Assembly: GCA_029266415.1 (NCBI GenBank)
Contig: JAQSWW010000031.1
Coordinates: forward strand, 1-38,335
Source: Actinomycetospora sp.
Lineage (GTDB): Bacteria; Actinomycetota; Actinomycetes; Mycobacteriales; Pseudonocardiaceae
Direction: 5' to 3'
DNA: 38,335 bases
Shown: one piece after another, positions 10,826 to 19,068 of the stretch
Layout of the letters: the number at the start of each line of letters is the position of its first letter
Numbering within the stretch: position 1 is the first letter of the stretch
Notes under the pieces: model-generated
What the model saw: only the letters and a program-made list of their open reading frames with translations
What the model was told of the DNA's origin: nothing
Database searches by the model: none
Position numbers and translations under genes: made by a program

Positions 10826-11658
10826 GCGGCCTCCCGGTCCGTGCCGGGACGGGCCGGCGCGTCGAGGGTCAGCGCGGTGCAGCGCACGCCGCCCCCGCTC
10901 TTGGCGAGCTGCCCGGTGTCGAGCTCGTGGACGACGAGCCCGCGCGAGCGCAGGTCGCCGGCGAGGCCGGGGCAGCCGCGGGACATGGTGACGGTGGTGC
11001 CGTCGCCGACGAGGTTGAGCGCGAACCGCTCGGCCTCCCCGGCGGCGACCTCGACGAGCTCGAGCCCGCGGCCGCGCAGCGCGCGCACGCGCCGCCGGCT
11101 GGGCTCGTCGAGCGCCTCGGGGCACCAGGCGACGAGCCGGTCGGGATCGACGACGCCGACGGCGAGGTCGAGGTCGTAGAACGCCGGGGACGTGGTGCGC
11201 AGCGGCACGACCTCGTAGTCCAGCCGCTCGGCCAGGACGGGGTGCACGCGCGCGTCGGTGCGCTGCCCGTACCCGGCGAGCAGCACGTCGCCGAGGACGG
11301 GCAGGGCGTCGCCCTGCCCGCTGAAGGCGTACGGGGGCTCCTCGGCGACGATGCCCCGCTCCCGCAGCCACGTGCGGTGGTGGACGATCTCGCCCTCCCG
11401 GGCGGCGGGCGGGCGCCCGAGCACGGCCCGGTCGCCGCGGACGAGGGCGGCGTTCGCGGTGAACACCATGTCCGGACAGTCCGGCGCCGACGGGAGGCGC
11501 TCGACGGCGCGCCCCGCGGCCGCGTGGGCGGCGACGAGGGCCTCGTGCTCGGTGCGCGCCGCCGCCGGCTCGGGCTGGTCGGCGCGGTCCATCCAGGGGT
11601 TGATCTCGTCCTCGACGCGGAAGTGGTCGGCGTCGGACACGAGCAGGTGCTGGTGCAT
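10822..11658 (-). CDS. Arginine-deiminase/amidinotransferase-fold protein with altered catalytic residues
   Basis: 278 residues resembling dimethylarginine dimethylaminohydrolase or arginine deiminase: INPWMDRADQP (19-29), DMVFTANAALV (63-73), FSGQGDAL (112-119), AFYDLDLAV (159-167), FALNLVGDG (212-220) and GGGVRCTALTL with C260. In related proteins the middle motifs normally read FEGxGD and FYHLD, so the catalytic Glu is Ser (S113) and the catalytic His is Asp (D162) here, while the nucleophilic Cys is kept. It may be a non-canonical enzyme or a pseudoenzyme. The ATG lies 44 nt after the synthetase stop and the next gene overlaps by 4 nt. The frame is intact and composition matches its neighbours. 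Confidence 0.8.
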   Translation of the reverse strand: MHQHLLVSDADHFRVEDEINPWMDRADQPEPAAARTEHEALVAAHAAAGRAVERLPSAPDCPDMVFTANAALVRGDRAVLGRPPAAREGEIVHHRTWLRERGIVAEEPPYAFSGQGDALPVLGDVLLAGYGQRTDARVHPVLAERLDYEVVPLRTTSPAFYDLDLAVGVVDPDRLVAWCPEALDEPSRRRVRALRGRGLELVEVAAGEAERFALNLVGDGTTVTMSRGCPGLAGDLRSRGLVVHELDTGQLAKSGGGVRCTALTLDAPARPGTDREAA

Positions 11659-11702
11659 CGGTGCTCCTGCGGCTCGGGGGAGGGCGGGGGCGATCGGTGC
11701 GG

Positions 11703-14700
11703 TCAGCGCACGGGCACGGTCGGCAGCTCGACGGTCGCCGGCTCGGCGACGCCGCGGGCGGGGATGCCGCGCCAGCGCGAGCCCCCGCCCAGCTCCTCGC
11801 CCTTCATCAGCAGGGACAGCCCGTCGAGGTCGACGTGCGGGCCGACCGTGGCGTCGTAGAGCACGATCGCCCGGGTGCCGACGGTGGCGCCGTCCTCGAC
11901 GCGCACGGTCGACATCTTCATGACGCGGTCCTCGAACAGGTGCGTCTGCAGGGAGACGCCCGCCCCGACGGCGGCGTCGTCGCCGATCTCCACGAGGTCG
12001 AACTCGGTCAGGTAGGTCGTGCCCAGGTACACGCGGCGCCCGACGCGCGCCCCGAGGCGGCGCAGGGCCACCGGCAGGAACGGTGTGCCCACCAGCATCC
12101 CGAGCAGCGTGGGCACCGCGGCCGCCTCGTAGAGGCCGGTGACGAACTCGGTGCGGCGCACGAACGGGTCCCACAGCGGGGCCACGCGCGGGCGGTAGGT
12201 GCCGACGACGTGGTTCTTGACGGCCACGACGTAGCCGACGACGGCGAGGCTCGCGACGGCGGCGAGGAACGGGGCGCCCAGCGCCGTCGGCAGCAGGTCG
12301 CGGTCGTTCGCGAGGGCGGAGAGCGCGAGCAGGTAGAGGTAGAGCCCGACGCCGAGCAGCGAGGCGGGCAGCGTCGCGCGGACGAACTCGACGGCGAGGC
12401 GGTGGCGGACCCGCCCGCGGGTCGGGGCGAACGTCTCCTGCTCGTCGTGGTCGCCGGAGTCCTGGCGCTGCGGCAGGTGCATCGCGGGTGACCCCAGCCA
12501 GGACGAGTCGGCGGGCACGCCCTCGGGGGGCGGCACGGTCTGCACGCCCACCAGCGACCCGTTGCCCGTGCCGGTGCCCGAGGGCACGACGGCGGCGTTG
12601 CCGACGAAGGCGCGGTCCCCGACGTGGGTCGGGCGCAGCAGCACCCGGCCTCCCCCGAAGGTCGCCGCGCCGACGCTGGCCATGTCGGCGACGAAGCTGT
12701 GGTCGCCGAGGGTGAGCAGGTCGGGGTCGAGGTGCGCGGCGGTGGAGACCTCGGCGCCGGCGCCGACCCGCGCGCCGAGCAGGCGCAGCCAGGAGGGCGT
12801 GTACAGCGTGGCGTAGAGCGAGTTGGTGAAGGCGAGGCTGTGGCCCAGCAGCGCGTCGGCGACCCACTTGCGCAGGCCCAGCCCGGAGTGCACGGCGTGG
12901 ATGCCGACCGGCGTGCGGCGCAGCACCGCGCGGCGACCGAGGGCGACGACCGCGCAGACCGTCAGGACGAAGACGGGCCCGCTGAGCAGCGTCGCGACGA
13001 GGCCAGCGAGCACGCCGAACGCGAGCAGCGCCGACCACACGAGCACCACCGACGGCACCACCATCGCGACCGCGGCCACCTCGAGCCCGACGAGCCCGGC
13101 CAGCGCGCCGGGCAGGTGGCGCGGCCGCCAGCCCGGCAGCGGGTCGCCCTGGCGCATCGCGACGAGGGCGGCGTCCTCGATCTCGCGCGGCTCGGGCGGC
13201 GAGCCGGCCCACGTCTCGCCGGCCGGGACGACCTCGTCGCGCCCGAGCGCGGACTGCTCGGCGAGGTAGCCGCCGGCACCGACGCGGCTGCCGGGGGCGA
13301 GCACGCTGTTGGCCCCGACGACCGCGCCCTGCTCGAGGTGGACCGGGCCGACGACGACCCAGCCGTCCTCCACCGTCCAGGCGTGCAGGGCGGCGCCGTA
13401 GCCGACGTCCGCGTCGTCGTCGAGGCGCAGCAGCCGCGGCAGGGTGATCGCCGCGGTCGCGACGTGCGTGCGGTGCCCGACGCGGGCCCCGAGCAGGCGC
13501 AGGTAGGGCGCGAGGAACGGGGACCCGGCCAGGACGGGCAGCGGCGCGAGGCGCAGCACGAGGTCGAGCGTCCAGAGCCGCAGGTACGTCGGACCCCACA
13601 GGCGGTACCGGCCGGGGCGGACCCCGGCGGCGAGCGGGCGTGCGAGCAGCACCGGCAGCACCCAGCGCACGCCGAACCAGGCCGCGGCGCCGGCGGCCAG
13701 CACCTGGGCGAGCACGGCGGTCGAGACCGTGCCGTCGTTGACGGTGTAGACCCAGCTGACCGGGAGCGTCACGGCGAGCAGGAACAGGTAGAGCACGACG
13801 GCCTGCACCGCGCCGGCCGCGGCGACCCGGCGCGAGGAGTGCCGGACCGGGCCCGGGCGGGGCGCTGCCGACGTCGCCTCCTGCGCGCCGGCGCCCGCGA
13901 GGTGCGTCGCCAGCGCCCGCACCGACGGGTGGGCGTAGAGGTCGCGGACGGCGACGCTCCCGCCCACCCCGCCGCCGACGCCGCGCTCGCGCATCAGCGT
14001 CACCGTGGTGGCGGCGAGCAGCGAGTGCCCGCCGAGGTCGTCGAAGAAGTCGGCGGTCACCGACAGCTCCGCGACCGGGACGCCGAACGCCTCGGCCCAG
14101 AGCGCCGCGATCCGCTCCTCGATCTCGCCCTCGGCCTCGACCACGGGGCCGGTGGCGGCGACCAGGCGCCGGCCCGCGGGCACGGGCAGCTGCGCGCGGT
14201 CGACCTTGCCGCTGACCTGCGTCGGCAGCTCGTCGAGGACGTCGAGCGTCGCCGGGACCATGTAGGCGGGCAGCGCCTCGCGCAGCAGGCCGGCCAGCCG
14301 GCCGGCGAGCTCGCCCTCGTCGGGGCGGCCGTGCGTGACCACGTAGGCGGCGAGGTCGGCGCTGCCGGCGTCGCCCCCGTCCCCGCCGGGGTCGAGCGCG
14401 ACGACCGCGCTCGCGACCTCGGGGTCGGTGAGCAGGACGCTCTCGATCTCACCGAGGTCCACGCGGTGGCCGCGGACCTTGACCTCGGCGTCGGCGCGGC
14501 CCAGGTACTCGACCTCGCCGTCGGGGGTCCAGCGGCCCAGGTCACCGGTGCGGTACACCCGCGCGCCGGTGGACGGGTGCGCGACGAACTTCTCGGCGGT
14601 CTTCTCCGGCATGCCGACGTAGCCGTTCGCGACGCCCGGCCCGCCGAGGGTGATCTCGCCGACCTCGCCCTCGCCGACCGGGCGGGGCTCGGGGTCGTCG

Positions 14701-15812
14701 GCGTCGAGCATCTCGGCGGTGTAGGTCGGCAGCGGGCGCCCGATGGTCACACCGCGACCGGGGACGAGCTCGCACCACGTGGCGGTGACGGTGGCCTCGG
14801 TGGGGCCGTAGGTGTTGAGCATCCGGCGCCCGCCACGGCTCCAGCGCTCGACGAGCTCGGCGGGGCACGCCTCGCCGCCGACGAGGATGCTGCGCAGGCC
14901 GGGCAGGTCGCGGGGGATCGTGGCCAGCAGCGTCGGGACGCAGTACAGGACGGTGATCCGCGCCTGCTCGAGGTGGTCGGCGAGGTCCGCGCCCAGGCGG
15001 CGCTCGTCGTCGGGGCCGACCACGAGCGTCGCGCCGACCGCCCAGGTCGGCCAGATCTCCTCGATCGAGAAGTCGAAGGAGATCGTCATGCCCTGGTGGA
15101 CGCGGTCGTCGGGGCGCACGTCGTAGACGCCGGGGACCACCGCGATGAAGTTGGTGATGCTCGACTGCGCGACCTCGACGCCCTTGGGCCGTCCGCTCGA
15201 GCCGGAGGTGTAGATGACGTACGCGGCGGGATCGTCGACGCCGGGCGGGCTGCGGTCGTCGGGGCGGTGCGTCGGGGCGCGGTCGAGGGTGGCGACGGTC
15301 TGCTCGTCGTCGAGCGCGAGCCACGCGCGGCCGACCTCGCCGACGGGGCCGGCGAGCGCGGTGGTGGTCAGCAGCAGGTCGACGTCGGCGTCGTCGGCGA
15401 CGTAGGCGAGGCGGTCGGCGGGCGACTCGGGGTCGACCGGGACGAAGGCGGCGCCGGCCTTGAGCACGCCCAGCAGCGCCACGTAGGTCTCGGGGGCGCG
15501 GCCCAGGAACAGGCCGACCCGCGCGCCGGGCCGCACACCGCGCTCGCGCAGGACGTGCGCGAGCTGGTTGGCCCGCGCGTCGAGGGCGGCGTAGCTCGTC
15601 GGGCGCCCCTCGTGCTCGACGGCCGTGGCCTCGGGAGCGGCGTCGGCGGTGCGCTCGACGACGTGCTCGAGGCGCGTCGCCGGCACCGGGGGCGGGGGCG
15701 GGCCGCTCCGCGCGGCCGCGGCGGCCCCGGACGGGCGGGTCACGCGGATGGGGACGCGTGCTCCGCCGGTGGACGTCGGACCGGCCTGTCGGCCGGTGGC
15801 GACTCCTGTCAT
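11703..15812 (-). CDS. Pls/PosA-type single-module non-ribosomal peptide synthetase with six TM helices
   Basis: 1369 residues with the architecture of epsilon-poly-lysine synthetase. The adenylation domain (about 50-545) has AYVIYTSGSSGRPKG (A3), LNTYGPTEATV (A5), VYRTGDLGRW (A7) and SGKVDR (A10). The carrier domain has DDLGGHSLLA with S597 for phosphopantetheine. Three paired membrane regions lie near 668-722, 905-958 and 1150-1198. Each leads into a left-handed beta-helix, acetyltransferase-like module introduced by LRLLGARVG or a variant (about 771, 1009 and 1250). In Pls these modules join monomers by isopeptide bonds. Pocket residues by hand alignment (D247, F248, E251) could suit a cationic amino acid, but the substrate is unproven. 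A strong AGGGGAGG precedes the ATG. It is the first gene of the run. Confidence 0.93.
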   Translation of the reverse strand: MTGVATGRQAGPTSTGGARVPIRVTRPSGAAAAARSGPPPPPVPATRLEHVVERTADAAPEATAVEHEGRPTSYAALDARANQLAHVLRERGVRPGARVGLFLGRAPETYVALLGVLKAGAAFVPVDPESPADRLAYVADDADVDLLLTTTALAGPVGEVGRAWLALDDEQTVATLDRAPTHRPDDRSPPGVDDPAAYVIYTSGSSGRPKGVEVAQSSITNFIAVVPGVYDVRPDDRVHQGMTISFDFSIEEIWPTWAVGATLVVGPDDERRLGADLADHLEQARITVLYCVPTLLATIPRDLPGLRSILVGGEACPAELVERWSRGGRRMLNTYGPTEATVTATWCELVPGRGVTIGRPLPTYTAEMLDADDPEPRPVGEGEVGEITLGGPGVANGYVGMPEKTAEKFVAHPSTGARVYRTGDLGRWTPDGEVEYLGRADAEVKVRGHRVDLGEIESVLLTDPEVASAVVALDPGGDGGDAGSADLAAYVVTHGRPDEGELAGRLAGLLREALPAYMVPATLDVLDELPTQVSGKVDRAQLPVPAGRRLVAATGPVVEAEGEIEERIAALWAEAFGVPVAELSVTADFFDDLGGHSLLAATTVTLMRERGVGGGVGGSVAVRDLYAHPSVRALATHLAGAGAQEATSAAPRPGPVRHSSRRVAAAGAVQAVVLYLFLLAVTLPVSWVYTVNDGTVSTAVLAQVLAAGAAAWFGVRWVLPVLLARPLAAGVRPGRYRLWGPTYLRLWTLDLVLRLAPLPVLAGSPFLAPYLRLLGARVGHRTHVATAAITLPRLLRLDDDADVGYGAALHAWTVEDGWVVVGPVHLEQGAVVGANSVLAPGSRVGAGGYLAEQSALGRDEVVPAGETWAGSPPEPREIEDAALVAMRQGDPLPGWRPRHLPGALAGLVGLEVAAVAMVVPSVVLVWSALLAFGVLAGLVATLLSGPVFVLTVCAVVALGRRAVLRRTPVGIHAVHSGLGLRKWVADALLGHSLAFTNSLYATLYTPSWLRLLGARVGAGAEVSTAAHLDPDLLTLGDHSFVADMASVGAATFGGGRVLLRPTHVGDRAFVGNAAVVPSGTGTGNGSLVGVQTVPPPEGVPADSSWLGSPAMHLPQRQDSGDHDEQETFAPTRGRVRHRLAVEFVRATLPASLLGVGLYLYLLALSALANDRDLLPTALGAPFLAAVASLAVVGYVVAVKNHVVGTYRPRVAPLWDPFVRRTEFVTGLYEAAAVPTLLGMLVGTPFLPVALRRLGARVGRRVYLGTTYLTEFDLVEIGDDAAVGAGVSLQTHLFEDRVMKMSTVRVEDGATVGTRAIVLYDATVGPHVDLDGLSLLMKGEELGGGSRWRGIPARGVAEPATVELPTVPVR

Positions 15813-16118
15813 CGATGGGCCTCCCCTGGCGCCCGGGGACGGACTCGGTGGTGGGGCCCGTCGGGAACGCCGTCTGCGACACGTCGTCGTGCATCACCGC
15901 GGACGGTCACCGCGGGTACCGGACCAGTCGGTACCTCTCGTCCCGAGGTCACGAAACGCTCAGGACGATCTCGGTCAGTCATGTCACAGCCGGGTAACGC
16001 ACTCACGCAGTGTGACAATTCGGCGCGATCCGCCCGGTGTCGTCGCACACCGTCACCCGATGGAGATCCACGCGAGGCGACGGCGCCGCTGGCCATGGAC
16101 GGTCCCGGCGACGGGTAG
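15813..16118. promoter_or_regulatory. Divergent regulatory region upstream of the Pls-type synthetase
   Basis: This 306-bp gap separates the synthetase (minus) from a membrane-protein gene (plus). I see no convincing gene in it, and its GC content is lower than the flanks. It contains a perfect dyad GGTACCG-N7-CGGTACC (15915-15935), a good operator candidate about 100 bp upstream of the synthetase ATG. A second, widely spaced pair, TGTCACA (15982-15988) and TGTGACA (16011-16017), lies nearer the plus-strand gene. No clear -10/-35 pair was identified for either gene. Confidence 0.5.
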
Positions 16119-17105
16119 ATGCGAGGTGTGACCTCACTACTGAGCGGATTCCGACGGGGCGTCGCCGCGGGCGCGGCGGGGACGACGGCGCTCAACGCCG
16201 CGACCCAGGCCGACATGGCGCTGCGCGCCCGCCCGGCCAGCGGCGCGCCGGCCGAACTCGTGTCGGCGGCCGCCGAGCGGCTCGGCGTCGACGTCCCCGG
16301 CGGGCGCGGCGAGCGGCCGCAGCGCCTCGAGGGTCTCGGCGCGCTCGCCGGCACCGCCACCGGGTTGGCCGTCGGCGGCGTGGCCGGCGTCCTGCGCGCC
16401 GCCGGGGTGCGGCTGCCCGCCGCGGTCGGCGGCCCGCTGCTCGGCGCCGCCGCGATGGCCGCCAGCGACCTGCCGATGGCGCGCCTGGGCGTCAGCGATC
16501 CCCGGACGTGGAGCGCCGCGGACTGGGCCGCCGACGCCGTCCCGCACCTCGTCTACGGCGTCACCACCCACGCGGTGCTGGCCGCCGGCGACGACCGCAC
16601 CGTCGGCGGGCCCCCGGCCCCGTGCGCGGGCGCGCTGGTGCGGGCCGGCCTGCTCGGCGCGGCGACCGGGTGCCGCAGCACGGTGGGCCTCACGGCCCTC
16701 GCGCTGCGCGCCCGGCGCACCGACGCCCGCGCGTCGAGCGTGTTCGCGTCCCCGTCCCGGCGCGCCGTGCCGGTCCTCGCGACCCTCGGTGAGATGGCGG
16801 GCGACAAGAGCCCGGTCGTCCCCGACCGCACCAGCCCGGGCGGCCTCGCGCCGCGGATCGTGCTCGCCTCCGCGGCCGCCGACATCGCCGCCCACCGCGA
16901 CCGGTACGAGGGCGGGCCGCCCGCGGTCGCCGCCGCGCTGGCCGCCGTCGGGACGGCGGTCCTGGGGCAGCGGCTGCGCGGGGTCGCCCAGCAACGCTTC
17001 GGCTCCGACCTGCCCGGTGCGCTGATCGAGGACGTGGTGGCCGCCGGGCTCGCCTGGGTCGGCGCCGGCGGGGTCACTCGTGGAAGGACGCACCCCGCCT
17101 CCTGA
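16119..17105 (+). CDS. DUF4126-like membrane protein with an extra N-terminal module
   Basis: 328 residues, Ala/Gly-rich. The C-terminal half (about 166-320) has GLLGAATGCRSTVGLTALAL, LGEMAGDKSP and PDRTSPGGLAPRIVLASAAA, matching the DUF4126 pattern of small actinobacterial membrane proteins. The N-terminal half (1-150) is a separate glycine-rich hydrophobic module (ALAGTATGLAVGGVAGVLRAA) ending in a PHLVYGVTTHAVL segment typical of small predicted membrane proteins. It may therefore be a fusion. No function is known. ATG 16119 has no good ribosome-binding site; GTG at 16128 is an alternative. It stands alone, 79 nt before the oxidoreductases and divergent from the synthetase. Confidence 0.68.
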   Translation: MRGVTSLLSGFRRGVAAGAAGTTALNAATQADMALRARPASGAPAELVSAAAERLGVDVPGGRGERPQRLEGLGALAGTATGLAVGGVAGVLRAAGVRLPAAVGGPLLGAAAMAASDLPMARLGVSDPRTWSAADWAADAVPHLVYGVTTHAVLAAGDDRTVGGPPAPCAGALVRAGLLGAATGCRSTVGLTALALRARRTDARASSVFASPSRRAVPVLATLGEMAGDKSPVVPDRTSPGGLAPRIVLASAAADIAAHRDRYEGGPPAVAAALAAVGTAVLGQRLRGVAQQRFGSDLPGALIEDVVAAGLAWVGAGGVTRGRTHPAS

Positions 17106-17172
17106 GCGACCCCGTTCCCCGTGGTGCCGGAGACGTGGGACGTCGGCCGGCCCGGGCCTCGTCACCGGCGGC

Positions 17173-17178
17173 TAGCGT
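17173..17178 (+). promoter_or_regulatory. Leaderless-type -10 box for the oxidoreductase run
   Basis: TAGCGT lies 6 nt before the GTG at 17185 and there is no Shine-Dalgarno sequence, so transcription probably starts at or beside the start codon. The same geometry is seen at several other genes in this window. Confidence 0.5.
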
Positions 17179-17184
17179 GATCGT

Positions 17185-19068
17185 GTGCTCGGCGACCCCG
17201 TCGTGCTCGGCCGGCGGACGGCGCCGAGCCGGGTGCTCTTCGGCCCGCACACCACGAACCTCGCCGACCCGCGCCGGCCGCGCGCGCTGGGCGACGACCA
17301 CGTCGCGCACTACCGGGCCCGGGCCGCCGGGGGCGCGGGCGTCGTGGTCACCGAGGTCGCGTCGGTGACCGCCGACGACCACCCCGTGGAGTACGCGCCG
17401 CTGGCGGCGGAGTGCGGTCCGGGGTGGGCGGCCGTGGCTCGGGCGTGCGGGCCGTACGGGACGCTGGTGCTCGCCGGGCTCGGGCACGCCGGCGGGCAGG
17501 GCTCGTCGGCGTACACCCGGGGTCCGCTGCGGGCGCCGTCGGCGGTCACGGATCCCGCCACCGGCGAGGTGCCGGCGCCGCTGGACGCCGCGGGGATCGC
17601 GGCGGTGGTGGCGGGGTTCGGGACCGCCGCCGGGGCGGCGGTGGCCGCGGGCTGCGACGGCGTCGAGGTCCAGGCGGGCCAGCACGCCCTGCTGCGCCAG
17701 TTCCTCTCCGGCCTGACCAACCGGCGCGACGACACCCACGGCGCCGACCGGGCGCTGCTGCTGGTCGAGGTGCTCACCGCCGTGCGGGAGGCGGTCGGCC
17801 CCACCGCGCTCGTGGGCCTGCGCCTGACCGTCGACGAGCTGGCGCCGTGGGCGGGGATCACGCCCGCCGCGGCCCGGGAGGTGCTCGCCCGCGTGGCGCC
17901 GCTGGTCGACCTCGTGGTGCCGGTGCGCGGGTCGGCGCTGTCGGTGGGCGCGACGCGGCCCGACGCGCACACGGCGCCGGGGTTCCTGCGGTCCGTCGTC
18001 GCCGATCTCCGGGGCCCGGGCGTGGCGACGGTGCTGGCCGGGAGCGTCGTGGACCCCGACCTCGCCGACGAGGTGCTGCGCGCCGGCGACGCCGACCTCG
18101 TCGAGATGACCCGGGCCCAGCTCGCGGACGCCGACCTCGTGGCGCTCGTGCGGGCCGGGGCGACGCCGCGCCCGTGCGTGCTGACCAACCAGCGGTGCCG
18201 GGTGCGCGACGTCCGCAACCCGCGGGTGTCGTGCACGGTGGCGGCGCCGGAGGTGCGGGAGACGGAGCGGAGCAGAGCTCGACCATCGAGGACCGAGCGC
18301 GTGGTCGGGCGGGACGCCGCCCGGGTGCTCGTCGTCGGCGCCGGGCCGGCGGGGCTCGAGGGCGCGCGGACGCTGGCGCGGGCGGGGTGCGCGGTGCGGA
18401 TCGTCGAGCGGGACGACGAGCCCGGGGGACTGTTGCGGCTCGTGGCCGGGCTGCCGGGGCGGGAGCGGTTCGCGCGGCTCGTCGCGTGGTGGCTGGAGGA
18501 GCTGGTCTCGCTCGGCGTGGGGCTGGAGCTGGGGGTCGAGGCCGACGTCCCGGCCGACGGGCGGGTGCTGCTCGCGAGCGGGGGCGTCGACCGGCCGTCG
18601 CGCGGCACCCCGATCACCGCGGCGCTGCGCGACGGCCTGCCGCCGGGCCCGGTCGTCGTCGACGACCCGGTGGGCGACGGCGCCGCCGTGGCGCTGGCCG
18701 AGCACCTGGCGGCCGACGGCCGCGAGGTGGCGATCGTGGTGCCCGGCATGCTCGTCGGGCCCGGGCTGGCGCGCACCGGCGGCCTGGTCGACGCGCAGGG
18801 CCGGCTCGCGCGGGCCGGGGTGCGGCGGGTGCGGGAGTCGCGGGTGACGGGGTTCGCCGGCGGCGCGGTCACCGTGGTCGACGTCGTCACCGGCGCCGAG
18901 ACCGTGCTGCCGGCGGCGGCGCTGGTCGACGCCGCACCGCGCCGGGCTCATCCGGTGGCGCTGCGCCCCGGTCTGCACGTGGCCGGCGACGCCGTCGCCC
19001 CGCGGACCGTCGCCGAGGCCGTGCGCGAGGGCCGGGCGGCGGCGCGGGCGCTGCTGGGCTCGCCGTGA
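17185..19068 (+). CDS. Mycofactocin-type FadH/OYE-family oxidoreductase 1
   Basis: 627 residues, a 2,4-dienoyl-CoA-reductase-like flavoprotein. An Old Yellow Enzyme TIM barrel (about 1-320) binding FMN is followed by a Cys-rich linker and an FAD/NAD Rossmann region from about 381 (VLVVGAGPAGLEGARTL). Members of this pair occur in mycofactocin clusters and are thought to couple to that redox cofactor. The iron-sulfur motif reads CVLTNQRC...C (C331, T334, C338, C350): the second cysteine of the usual CxxC is Thr, so a normal 4Fe-4S cluster is doubtful. A repeat-like insert (about 18248-18300, encoding TERSRARPSRTER) sits at the domain junction. The stop overlaps the next start as GTGA. Confidence 0.87.
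   Translation: MLGDPVVLGRRTAPSRVLFGPHTTNLADPRRPRALGDDHVAHYRARAAGGAGVVVTEVASVTADDHPVEYAPLAAECGPGWAAVARACGPYGTLVLAGLGHAGGQGSSAYTRGPLRAPSAVTDPATGEVPAPLDAAGIAAVVAGFGTAAGAAVAAGCDGVEVQAGQHALLRQFLSGLTNRRDDTHGADRALLLVEVLTAVREAVGPTALVGLRLTVDELAPWAGITPAAAREVLARVAPLVDLVVPVRGSALSVGATRPDAHTAPGFLRSVVADLRGPGVATVLAGSVVDPDLADEVLRAGDADLVEMTRAQLADADLVALVRAGATPRPCVLTNQRCRVRDVRNPRVSCTVAAPEVRETERSRARPSRTERVVGRDAARVLVVGAGPAGLEGARTLARAGCAVRIVERDDEPGGLLRLVAGLPGRERFARLVAWWLEELVSLGVGLELGVEADVPADGRVLLASGGVDRPSRGTPITAALRDGLPPGPVVVDDPVGDGAAVALAEHLAADGREVAIVVPGMLVGPGLARTGGLVDAQGRLARAGVRRVRESRVTGFAGGAVTVVDVVTGAETVLPAAALVDAAPRRAHPVALRPGLHVAGDAVAPRTVAEAVREGRAAARALLGSP

Noticed and set aside
12624..16118. Long plus-strand open frame (over 1100 codons) opposite the synthetase
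   Set aside because: It is antisense to a clearly homologous multi-domain protein, and its translation is a low-complexity Arg/Gly/Asp/Val sequence typical of GC-rich shadow frames.
16000..17184. Possible missed mftA precursor near the oxidoreductases
   Set aside because: No short frame ending in a Gly-Val-Tyr-type core was found on either strand in the gaps.
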